Source: an uncultured Peptococcaceae bacterium (GTDB lineage: Bacteria > Bacillota > Peptococcia > Peptococcales > Peptococcaceae). From it: 5,120 nt of DNA. The stretch covers positions 1 through 5,120 of the forward strand of contig CABVBB010000204.1 of assembly GCA_902496505.1 (NCBI GenBank), given 5' to 3'. Below are positions 1 to 5,120 of the stretch, one piece after another. Below the pieces are notes generated by a model, which was given only the letters and a program-made list of their open reading frames with translations, ran no database searches and was not told the DNA's origin. Numbering within the stretch: the first letter of the stretch is position 1; every line of letters starts with the position of its first letter. The translations under genes were made by a program, and so were the position numbers.

Positions 1-155
1 ATACCTAACAATTCTTCTTCCGGGAACATCAGCCCGGCGTCTATGATGACGATCTCGTCATTGCATTTGATTGCAGTCATGTTCTTCCCGATTTCACCTA
101 ATCCGCCCAAGGGAATCACACTGACGCATCCTTTGCTTTTTTTATTACTGGAAAT
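1..155 (-). CDS. rnj: Ribonuclease J, N-terminal fragment (3' end beyond window)
   Basis: This is the first 51 codons of a ribonuclease J, a cytoplasmic metallo-beta-lactamase/beta-CASP ribonuclease with 5'-3' exonuclease and endonuclease activity in mRNA decay and RNA maturation. The visible part carries the family's N-terminal signature: [12 protein letters not shown] at residues 14-25, then a strand ending in [15 protein letters not shown] (37-51). The metal-binding HxHxDH motif lies beyond the window. The position right after dapA matches B. subtilis ymfA (rnjB, RNase J2). The start is unusual. An in-frame TAA lies seven codons upstream of the proposed start, and no ATG, GTG or TTG lies between it and the conserved core. 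ATT at 155-153 sits 8 bases after AAAGGAGG. The alternatives are GTG at 119-117, which would begin just before the core strand with a poor ribosome binding site, or ATG at 80-78, which would cut into the domain. Family assignment is secure; the ATT start is inference. Confidence 0.9.
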   Translation of the reverse strand, partial: MSSNKKSKGCVSVIPLGGLGEIGKNMTAIKCNDEIVIIDAGLMFPEEELLG

Positions 156-171
156 ATCTTTAACCTCCTTT
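153..171 (-). promoter_or_regulatory. Strong Shine-Dalgarno paired with ATT start of RNase J
   Basis: On the minus strand AAAGGAGG (171-164) is followed by an 8-base spacer and then ATT (155-153), in frame with the conserved RNase J core. No ATG, GTG or TTG occurs at a usable distance in any frame that continues into the protein. The Shine-Dalgarno is near-perfect, which argues that initiation really happens here. Confidence 0.7.
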
Positions 172-204
172 AGATTTTATTGCCGACCAGACCAGCTATT
201 ACCA

Positions 205-233
205 ATTATATGCTATTTCATAGGCAATAACAA
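205..233 (-). promoter_or_regulatory. SigA-type promoter of the RNase J gene
   Basis: On the minus strand TTGTTA (233-228) is separated by exactly 17 bases from a perfect TATAAT (210-205). This is an excellent housekeeping promoter match. Transcription would start near position 198, giving a leader of roughly 40 bases that includes the ribosome binding site at 171-164. It lies downstream of the hairpin at 262-331, so RNase J can be transcribed independently of the dap/dpa operon. Confidence 0.75.
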
Positions 234-261
234 GCACCAAATCTTTCAATTTCATAACAAA

Positions 262-331
262 AGCGCATATTAGCAGAGAAAGAGTTGGCGCTACGTTTGG
301 TCCAAGCGTTCTCTCTCTGATAATATGCACC
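262..331 (-). terminator. Long imperfect hairpin, probable terminator of the dpa-asd-dap operon
   Basis: Positions 265-272 (GCATATTA) pair with 321-328 (TAATATGC). The stem continues with 274-279 against 314-319 and 281-283 against 310-312. One mismatch (273/320) and one pair that is G-U in minus-strand RNA (280/313) interrupt it. Wobble-containing pairs extend the base to 262/331. Inside, CCAA/TTGG (285-288 with 302-305) could form a small upper stem. On the minus strand the stem is followed by only a short T-rich run, TTTTGTT when the pairing base T at 262 is counted. It lies 60-130 bases after the dapA stop and before the RNase J promoter, which suits a terminator. The weak T-tract leaves open an RNA-processing or repeat-element role. 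Confidence 0.5.
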
Positions 332-358
332 GCAACACGATCATTTTAAACATCTTCC

Positions 359-373
359 CGGCAAGTCCTGCCG
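359..373 (-). other. Small GC-rich hairpin in the dapA 3' untranslated region
   Basis: CGGCA at 359-363 and TGCCG at 369-373 form a perfect 5-bp stem with a 5-base loop, about 20 bases after the dapA stop codon. No T-tract follows on the minus strand, so it is not a standard intrinsic terminator by itself. It may be chance or a 3'-end stabilising element. Confidence 0.25.
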
Positions 374-391
374 AAATACTTTTGGAGAGGC

Positions 392-1270
392 TTAGAGCAG
401 CTCCAATTTTTCCAAGCAGGCCTTGATTGCTGCCTTTTCTTTGTCATTGGCTTCCACCAGGGGCAAACGTACAGGACCTACATTCATGCCTTTCAAATTG
501 AGCGCATATTTGATCGGCACCGGATTGGCTGTAATGAACATCGTCTTAAAGAGATCATACAGTTTGATATGCATTTTGGCAGCCGCTTCTACTTGACCGT
601 CCAAATAAAGCTGGACCATCTCTCTGATCTGCTCGCCGGCCACATGACCAACGACGCTGATGATGCCATAGCCGCCAACAGCAAGGATCGGCAAAGTCAG
701 AGAGTCGTCACCGCTGTAGATGACAAAGTCTTCTTTGGCTAATGCTCTGATCTTGCTGACTTGATCCAATTTGCCGGAGGCTTCTTTGACGGCCACGATA
801 TTGTCGATCTCCGAAAGCCGGGCAATAGTTTCTGGCTCCATATTGATGCCGGTGCGCCCTGGGATATTGTAAAGCAATACCGGCAGCTTGGTCTCAGCAG
901 CAATGGTTTTGAAATGCTGATAAAGCCCTTCTTGAGAAGGCTTGCTGTAATACGGCACCACCAGCATGATGCCGTCTACGCCAACTTTTTCCGCTTCCTT
1001 AGTCAGTTTTATGCTGGCCATCGTATCATAAGATCCTGTGCCGGCAATGACCAGGGCTTTATCGCCCACAGCCTCTTTGACGACCTTAAAGAGTTTTATT
1101 TTTTCTTCTGCAGATAGGGTAGGAGATTCACCAGTGGTCCCTGCGACAACGAGGCCGTCATTGCCATGTTCGACCAGATAGCATGCTAATTTTTTTGCTT
1201 GCTCATAGTCCACTTCCATTTGTTCATTAAATGGCGTTACCATCGCCGTCAATACTCTGCCAAATACCAT
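392..1270 (-). CDS. dapA: 4-hydroxy-tetrahydrodipicolinate synthase (DapA)
   Basis: DapA condenses pyruvate with aspartate semialdehyde to 4-hydroxy-tetrahydrodipicolinate. This is the branch point to lysine and diaminopimelate and the direct precursor for dipicolinate. The 292-residue protein is full length for this class I aldolase TIM barrel. Visible active-site elements are GTTGES (44-49, with Thr45 and Thr46), Tyr108, Tyr134 followed by the GRTG loop (Arg139), and the Schiff-base lysine Lys162 in VKEASG. The residues that bind feedback lysine in the E. coli enzyme are replaced (its His53, His56, Asn80 and Glu84 align with Ala54, Lys57, Tyr81 and Ala85), so lysine insensitivity is inferred, as in Gram-positive homologues. 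The ATG start has GAGGAG (1285-1280) with 9 bases of spacing. The site overlaps the dapG stop, which suggests coupled translation. It is the last gene of the operon. Confidence 0.97.
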   Translation of the reverse strand: MVFGRVLTAMVTPFNEQMEVDYEQAKKLACYLVEHGNDGLVVAGTTGESPTLSAEEKIKLFKVVKEAVGDKALVIAGTGSYDTMASIKLTKEAEKVGVDGIMLVVPYYSKPSQEGLYQHFKTIAAETKLPVLLYNIPGRTGINMEPETIARLSEIDNIVAVKEASGKLDQVSKIRALAKEDFVIYSGDDSLTLPILAVGGYGIISVVGHVAGEQIREMVQLYLDGQVEAAAKMHIKLYDLFKTMFITANPVPIKYALNLKGMNVGPVRLPLVEANDKEKAAIKACLEKLELL

Positions 1271-1283
1271 GTCAGCACGCTCC

Positions 1284-2492
1284 TCAATTCAAATTAAATT
1301 TGTGGTGTAAGGCCTTTATCGCCTTTTCCTTATCCGCGCCGTTCACCAGACACCAGATCGTGGTGTAGGAATCGGCGGTCTGCAATACTTCGATATTCTC
1401 TGAGACCAAAGCATCCATGATCTTCGCCATCACGCCCGGTACACCGGTGATATTGGCACCGACGACAGATACCTTACAGCAGTTCTCCCGCTTGGTGCAG
1501 GTCAATTGCAGGTCTTCCAAAAGCCTGAGCGCTTGTGCGCCATCGTCATCTTTAATGGTAAAAACGGCATAATGGGGATACACATTGATGAAATCGACGC
1601 TGATATCCTGCGCTGCCAAAGTCTGAAAGACATTCAACAGCTCCTTATCAGCCCGGTCGGCTTTTTTCGCTTCAACAGTCAGCTGGGTTATATGCTCCAA
1701 ATAGGCTATGCCTGTGATCAGACGTTCTTCCACGCTTTTTTCACCCTCTTCACCAATGACTAAAGTTCCTCTATGCTCCGAAAAAGTTGACCGCACCCAT
1801 AAGGGGATCTGCTTGGTCATGGCCATTTCTACCGCCCGCGGATGGACGACCTTGGCTCCCAGATAAGCTAAGTTGCACAATTCATTATACGTGATGGAAT
1901 CCAATATTTTGGCATCAGGCACGATCCGGGGATCGGCGGTCATGATGCCCTCCACATCGGTATAGATCTCAATGGCTTCTGCATCCAGCGCCACTCCCAA
2001 GGCCGCAGCTGTCGTGTCACTGCCGCCCCGACCCAGCGTGGTCACCTCACCATCTTCGGTGACGCCTTGAAAACCCGTAACGATGACGACCTCGCCAGCT
2101 TCCAGGTGCTTTTTGATGCCCTCTGGCCGCAGATCGATGATACGCGCATCATTGTGATTGCCGTCAGTGATAATGCCGGCCTGAGCACCAGTCAGCACAG
2201 CGGCCTTAAGCCCCTCTGCTGTCAGTTCATCCGCCAAGACCACTGCTGAGATCAGCTCACCGCAGCTGAGCAAAAGATCCATGTTGCGTTTCATCTCCGG
2301 CCGCCCAGCCTGACCGGTGAGCCCCAGCAATGTATCGGTCGCATAAGGTGAACCCTTGCGCCCCATGGCTGATACAGTCACCACTGGCGTCCTGCTGGCA
2401 GCCAGCGCCTTTTTGATCTTGCCTATGACATGCTGGCGGCCGTCCTCAGAGGCGACTGACGTACCGCCAAACTTCTGAATAACAATTTTCAC
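1284..2492 (-). CDS. dapG: Aspartate kinase, DapG class
   Basis: The enzyme phosphorylates L-aspartate to 4-aspartyl phosphate, the first step of the aspartate family and DAP/dipicolinate pathway. The 402 residues match the length of B. subtilis DapG. Kinase-domain motifs are KFGGTS (7-12), SAMGRKG (41-47), LLLSCGE (73-79), GRGGSDT (154-160), TDVEG followed by TADPR (178-189), and KVVHPRAVE (214-222). Two C-terminal ACT domains follow, at about 265-332 and 340-402, the second with GVPGVMAKIMDAL (350-362). The resemblance is to the diaminopimelate-regulated DapG isozyme rather than lysine-regulated LysC: VSAMGRKG-PYATD, RLITGIA and QTADSYTTIW are DapG-like. Inhibition by meso-diaminopimelate is inferred from the family. 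The start is GTG (2492-2490) behind a weak GGGGTGG site; no ATG precedes it in frame. It starts 29 bases after the asd stop and ends 13 bases before dapA. Confidence 0.96.
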   Translation of the reverse strand: MKIVIQKFGGTSVASEDGRQHVIGKIKKALAASRTPVVTVSAMGRKGSPYATDTLLGLTGQAGRPEMKRNMDLLLSCGELISAVVLADELTAEGLKAAVLTGAQAGIITDGNHNDARIIDLRPEGIKKHLEAGEVVIVTGFQGVTEDGEVTTLGRGGSDTTAAALGVALDAEAIEIYTDVEGIMTADPRIVPDAKILDSITYNELCNLAYLGAKVVHPRAVEMAMTKQIPLWVRSTFSEHRGTLVIGEEGEKSVEERLITGIAYLEHITQLTVEAKKADRADKELLNVFQTLAAQDISVDFINVYPHYAVFTIKDDDGAQALRLLEDLQLTCTKRENCCKVSVVGANITGVPGVMAKIMDALVSENIEVLQTADSYTTIWCLVNGADKEKAIKALHHKFNLN

Positions 2493-2503
2493 TTCTCCAC
2501 CCC
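2490..2503 (-). promoter_or_regulatory. Weak ribosome binding site with GTG start of dapG
   Basis: The minus strand reads GGGGTGGAGAA and then GTG. GGGGTGG (2503-2497) can pair with the anti-Shine-Dalgarno through a G-U wobble at a short distance, and GGAG lies only 2 bases from the start. Compared with the strong sites of its operon neighbours this is poor, so the kinase may be made at a lower level per transcript. Confidence 0.5.
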
Positions 2504-2521
2504 GAATTCCCGACCTCTCGA

Positions 2522-3532
2522 TTAGAGCCAGTCGTTGGCCAAGAGCGTCTCCAGAATCTGCACCGCATTGGTCGCTGCACCTTTGCGCAGCTGGTCAAAG
2601 ACTGCCCAAAGATTGAGTGCATGATCATTAGTGGTATCTTTTCTGATCCGACCGACATATACCTCATCTGTATCCGAGGTATAAAGCGGCATCGGATACA
2701 GATTTTGTTTCGGATCATCCATCACGACGACGCCTGGTGCCTGTGACAGCAATTCCCGTGCTTCCTCTGGGCTGATTGGCTCCTCAGTCTCAATATAGAT
2801 AGACTCCGAATGACTTCTGAACACCGGCACCCGTACGGCTGTCGGCGTGATGCCGATCTCATTGTCTCCAAAAATTTTCTGTGTCTCGTAAACCAATTTC
2901 ATTTCTTCTTTGGTGTAATCATCTTCTACCCATACATCGATATGAGGGATCAGGTTATAAGCGATCTGATATTTGAATACCTCCGGCTTGATCTCTTCGC
3001 CGGCCAAATACTGTTTGCTCTGTAAGCTCAGCTCGTCGATTGCTTCCTTACCTGCGCCGGATACCGCCTGATAGGTAGAAATGATCACCCGTTTGATCTT
3101 GCTCTTTTTATAGATCGGGTAAAGCGCTGATACCATCAAAATCGTCGAACAATTAGGATTAGCAATCAGACCCTTATGCTCCTTGAGCGCTTGCGGATTG
3201 ACTTCCGGCACGACTAAAGGAACATCCGGCTCCAAACGGAATGTGCTGCTGTTGTCGATGACCACAGTCCCTTTGGCCTGAGCCAGCCGTCCAAAAGCTC
3301 TGCTGGCTGGTCCGCCTGCGAACAGCGCCACATCGACTCCATCGAAAGAATCCTCAGTTGTTTCCTCAACGGTGTATGTTTTGCCCATAAAATCGATCGT
3401 TGTGCCTGCACTTCTGGCACTGGCCAGCATTTTGAGTTCTTTATAGGGGATCTTGCGTTCCTCGATGACCTTTAAAATTTCCTGTCCTACAGCTCCTGTT
3501 GCCCCCACTACAGCAATGGTGATTTCCTTCAT
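2522..3532 (-). CDS. asd: Aspartate-semialdehyde dehydrogenase (Asd)
   Basis: Asd reduces aspartyl phosphate with NADPH to aspartate semialdehyde, linking DapG to DapA. The ATG at 3532-3530 is chosen, giving 336 residues. It has AAAGGAG (3547-3541) 8 bases upstream, whereas the GTG three codons earlier (3541-3539) would touch the ribosome binding site. Motifs, numbered from this ATG, are the N-terminal Rossmann nucleotide loop GATGAVG (10-16), the phosphate-binding segment NSSTFR (94-99), the catalytic cysteine Cys128 in NPNCST, Gln155 in TYQAVSG, and the substrate and acid/base residues Arg234 and His241 in RVPVFRSHSES. The C-terminal NLWAVFDQLRKGAATNAVQI segment is typical of the family. 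Length and motifs match the Gram-positive-type ASADH. It is the third gene of the operon, 37 bases after dpaB. Confidence 0.97.
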   Translation of the reverse strand: MKEITIAVVGATGAVGQEILKVIEERKIPYKELKMLASARSAGTTIDFMGKTYTVEETTEDSFDGVDVALFAGGPASRAFGRLAQAKGTVVIDNSSTFRLEPDVPLVVPEVNPQALKEHKGLIANPNCSTILMVSALYPIYKKSKIKRVIISTYQAVSGAGKEAIDELSLQSKQYLAGEEIKPEVFKYQIAYNLIPHIDVWVEDDYTKEEMKLVYETQKIFGDNEIGITPTAVRVPVFRSHSESIYIETEEPISPEEARELLSQAPGVVVMDDPKQNLYPMPLYTSDTDEVYVGRIRKDTTNDHALNLWAVFDQLRKGAATNAVQILETLLANDWL

Positions 3533-3547
3533 GCCACACACTCCTTT
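3530..3547 (-). promoter_or_regulatory. Ribosome binding site deciding the asd start
   Basis: AAAGGAG (3547-3541) is followed by 8 bases and ATG (3532-3530). This favours the ATG over the in-frame GTG at 3541-3539, which overlaps the last base of the Shine-Dalgarno. Confidence 0.8.
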
Positions 3548-3569
3548 GTTTGCTTATGCGCCCAAAGCG

Positions 3570-4163
3570 TCACTGGCCGGCATGGTATAAGATCGGCTGC
3601 AACTGCTTCGCTTCCAGCGCACAGGTAATGGTATCTAATAGTAATGGCATTTCAGCCACGAGTGAAAACGGCTTTTTCACCGGATCATCCTGACCGAAAG
3701 GCACGACAAACACGTTTTTTTCGGCGAGCATCGCCGCGATATTTTTGGCATTGCGGCTCAGACCGTCATTGGTAGCGATGGCCAGCACCAAGGGCTTATT
3801 ATTGCGCATATGCGCCTTGGCCGCCATCAATACCGGCCCATCGGTAATGCCGTAAGCCAGCTTTGCCAGGGTGTTGCCCGTACAGGGGGCGATCACCATC
3901 ATATCCAATTTATTCTGCGGACCGATCGGCTCTGCTTCCACCACTGTCGTGATCACTTGACGGCCGCACAACGTTTCAAATTGCTCCCGCCAATAGGCCG
4001 CCGTCCCAAAACGGGTATCGGTAAGCTGCACCTTCTCTGAAAAAATGGGGTATAGCTCTGCCCCTGCTTCCTTCAGCCGCACAGCCTCCTTGTAGACCTT
4101 AGCCAGCGTGCAGAATGATCCTGTCACCGCCAGCCCGATATGCTTATCTTTTAAATCCATCAT
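3570..4163 (-). CDS. dpaB: Dipicolinate synthase subunit B (DpaB / SpoVFB)
   Basis: DpaB is the flavoprotein-like subunit of dipicolinate synthase. With DpaA it makes dipicolinic acid from the DapA product in the mother cell during late sporulation. Its 197 residues are close to the roughly 200 of B. subtilis SpoVFB. The protein belongs to the HFCD flavoprotein fold (phosphopantothenoylcysteine decarboxylase-like). Visible motifs are VTGSFCT (13-19), DTRFG (49-53), AEPIGP (77-82), VIAPCTGNTLAKLA followed by ITDGPVLMAAKAHMRN (90-121), ATNDGLS (130-136) and FGQDDPVKKPFSLVAEM (156-172), the last a strong SpoVFB signature. Two ATG codons are adjacent (4163 and 4160). AGGAGG ends 4 bases before the first and 7 before the second, so the second may be used. 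The ribosome binding site (4175-4168) overlaps the dpaA stop codon, giving tight coupling of the two subunits. Confidence 0.96.
   Translation of the reverse strand: MMDLKDKHIGLAVTGSFCTLAKVYKEAVRLKEAGAELYPIFSEKVQLTDTRFGTAAYWREQFETLCGRQVITTVVEAEPIGPQNKLDMMVIAPCTGNTLAKLAYGITDGPVLMAAKAHMRNNKPLVLAIATNDGLSRNAKNIAAMLAEKNVFVVPFGQDDPVKKPFSLVAEMPLLLDTITCALEAKQLQPILYHAGQ
3638..3666 (-). promoter_or_regulatory. Possible weak internal promoter upstream of asd, inside dpaB
   Basis: On the minus strand TTCACT (3666-3661) and TACTAT (3643-3638) are separated by 17 bases, each matching 4 of 6 consensus SigA positions. The enzymes asd-dapG-dapA are needed in vegetative cells, so a promoter independent of the sporulation promoter is expected near here. 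The match itself is only slightly better than chance. Confidence 0.2.
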
Positions 4164-4172
4164 GGCACCTCC

Positions 4173-5051
4173 TCATTCTGTCATTGCAGATGAGGTCTGG
4201 GCCTTCAGAATGATCTGCTCTAAATGCTCCGCCAACAGCATCCCTGCTGTCTGCGGAAAATAGCGGCCGGGAATATTGCCTGCCAAGACGGCTGACAGTC
4301 CCAGCTTCCTAGCGGCAGCAAAATCTGTCCCGCCGGGCGCCGAAGCCAGATCGATGAGCACCGCATCCTGCGGCAGCTTTTCCAGCACATCCTGCGTCAA
4401 GACCAGTGCCGGCACAGTATTGTACACCAATTCTGCCTGCGCGGCTATCTGAGCAAGCTCTGTATGCTCCACCATCTTCAGCCCCAGCAATCGGCCATAC
4501 GCTCGGTCATCCACACTGCGGGCTGCCACCGTGACCTCAGCGCCCAGCGCCTTCAGACGCAGCGCCAGTGCCTTGCCGCAATAGCCAAAACCCGTGATCA
4601 GCGCCTTAGAGCCAGCGATGGTCTTCGACCGGCTGGCATAGGTCAAGCGCAGCACGCCTTCTGCTGTAGGGACAGCATTAGCCGCCTGAAAAGCCTGGTC
4701 CTTTAGATAATGATGCGTCTTGAGCCCCATTTCCCGACACCAGCGGTCAAAAGCTTCCGCTGTCTTGCCGCACAAAAGCAGGCAGTCGCTTCTCAGCTCA
4801 GCGAGCCATTTGCGGTCAAGCCGCATCTTTTCTCCGCCAGATAAATTCAGCCAGCCTTCTTGATCCATCCCGCTTACGGGCAGCACCACGCAGTGCGCCG
4901 CCTTGGTCGGCTTCGTCTGATCCTCAGCGTGGGGCATCCCCTTCATGGTGACTGTGTAGCCCCTTTGCTGCAGCGCCAGGGCTGCGAATAGCTGTCTGTC
5001 ATCCCCGCCAAAAAAAGCGATCTCACCAACACGTCCGCATTCATCCATCAT
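4173..5051 (-). CDS. dpaA: Dipicolinate synthase subunit A (DpaA / SpoVFA)
   Basis: DpaA is the dehydrogenase-like subunit of dipicolinate synthase, acting with DpaB in the mother cell to make the dipicolinate that is pumped into the forespore as the calcium chelate. At 292 residues it is close to B. subtilis SpoVFA (297). The N-terminal domain starts with IAFFGGDDRQ (11-20), corresponding to the family's GGDxRQ motif. The conserved PTAEG (128-132) precedes a Rossmann NAD(P)-binding domain with ITGFGYCGKALALRLKALGA (152-171) and AARS (176-179). NTVPALVL (211-218), DLASAPGGTDF (234-244) and IPGRYFPQTAG (260-270) are family hallmarks. Two ATGs are adjacent at 5051 and 5048. GAGAGGAG (5069-5062) lies 10 bases from the first and 13 from the second, so the first is chosen. 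It is first in the operon; its stop is 9 bases before dpaB. The first half is less conserved than the second. Confidence 0.95.
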   Translation of the reverse strand: MMDECGRVGEIAFFGGDDRQLFAALALQQRGYTVTMKGMPHAEDQTKPTKAAHCVVLPVSGMDQEGWLNLSGGEKMRLDRKWLAELRSDCLLLCGKTAEAFDRWCREMGLKTHHYLKDQAFQAANAVPTAEGVLRLTYASRSKTIAGSKALITGFGYCGKALALRLKALGAEVTVAARSVDDRAYGRLLGLKMVEHTELAQIAAQAELVYNTVPALVLTQDVLEKLPQDAVLIDLASAPGGTDFAAARKLGLSAVLAGNIPGRYFPQTAGMLLAEHLEQIILKAQTSSAMTE

Positions 5052-5087
5052 CCTGTAAGCACTCCTCTCAACTGCATAACTACTCTA

Positions 5088-5115
5088 CAGTATATGGAAT
5101 GCCGCAGGATTCAGT
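5088..5115 (-). promoter_or_regulatory. Candidate mother-cell sporulation promoter (SigK/SigE type) for dpaA
   Basis: On the minus strand CATATACTG (5096-5088) fits the SigK -10 consensus CATANNNTA except for its last base. It also fits the SigE -10 CATACANT except at one position. An AC dinucleotide (5115-5114), the core of the SigK -35, lies 17 bases upstream. Transcription would begin around 5080, leaving a leader of about 30 bases before the dpaA ATG. In B. subtilis the spoVF genes are SigK-dependent, which supports the reading. The -35 is only two bases and the window ends just upstream, so the call is tentative. Confidence 0.4.
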
Positions 5116-5120
5116 GAGTC

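Noticed and set aside
43..273. 76-codon open frame on the plus strand across the RNase J start and its promoter
   Set aside because: It is antisense to the conserved RNase J N-terminus, has no ribosome binding site before its ATGs, and its end runs through the AT-rich intergenic promoter region. Its hydrophobic stretch is explained by base composition.
156..391. Intergenic region examined as a T-box, riboswitch or tRNA gene
   Set aside because: There is no T-box GGTGGNACCGCG-like motif, no cloverleaf with TTC-arm sequence, and no recognisable riboswitch core; the hairpins and the promoter account for the visible structure.
761..1117. 118-codon plus-strand open frame inside dapA
   Set aside because: It is a shadow of the well-conserved dapA reading frame on the opposite strand, with no recognisable domain; the GGAGG just upstream of its frame's early codons is part of dapA codons.
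2446..2718. 90-codon minus-strand frame bridging the asd 3' end and the dapG 5' end
   Set aside because: It overlaps both conserved genes in a different frame, has an odd Arg/Trp-rich composition and no family resemblance.
3533..3569. dpaB-asd gap examined as a riboswitch or attenuator
   Set aside because: At 37 bases it is too short for a lysine riboswitch, and nothing beyond the asd ribosome binding site is recognisable.
5048..5077. Nine-codon upstream frame (MQLRGVLTG) whose stop overlaps the dpaA ATG as ATGA
   Set aside because: It has the geometry of a coupled leader peptide, but no Shine-Dalgarno precedes its ATG, and its codons contain the dpaA ribosome binding site. Chance is the simpler explanation without conservation data.

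Overview
The window is a compact biosynthetic and sporulation locus from an endospore-forming member of the Bacillota. Every supportable gene lies on the minus strand, so transcription runs from high to low coordinates. The lineage call rests on the two subunits of dipicolinate synthase, found only in spore formers, on strong AGGAGG-type ribosome binding sites, and on the gene order dpaA-dpaB-asd-dapG-dapA-RNase J, which is the order of Bacillus subtilis spoVFA-spoVFB-asd-dapG-dapA-ymfA. Protein divergence from B. subtilis and the moderate base composition suggest a clostridial or Negativicutes-type spore former, but the window cannot settle this.

Layout, in direction of transcription. 5120-5052 is a short leader with a candidate mother-cell sigma (SigK or SigE type) -10 element. 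Next come dpaA (5051-4173) and dpaB (4163-3570), the dipicolinate synthase subunits; asd (3532-2522), aspartate-semialdehyde dehydrogenase; dapG (2492-1284), a DapG-class aspartokinase with a GTG start; and dapA (1270-392), 4-hydroxy-tetrahydrodipicolinate synthase. Gaps between genes are 9 to 37 bases, and two of the ribosome binding sites overlap the upstream stop codon, so this looks like one operon. A 236-base intergenic region follows. It holds a long imperfect hairpin (about 262-331, likely the operon terminator) and a very good SigA-type promoter (233-205). Last is the 5' end of a ribonuclease J gene (155 to beyond position 1), cut by the window edge.

How the genes work together: DapG phosphorylates aspartate, Asd reduces aspartyl phosphate to the semialdehyde, DapA condenses this with pyruvate, and DpaAB oxidises the product to dipicolinic acid for the spore core. 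No dihydrodipicolinate reductase gene (dapB) is present here, so the unit as arranged feeds dipicolinate. The same first three enzymes are also needed for lysine and cell-wall diaminopimelate.

The most unusual point is the RNase J start. The only start codon that fits the strong Shine-Dalgarno sequence and the reading frame is ATT, a rare codon best known from infC and pcnB of E. coli. I saw no mobile element, CRISPR array, tRNA or rRNA. No wholly new system is evident; this is a conserved locus with a few odd details.
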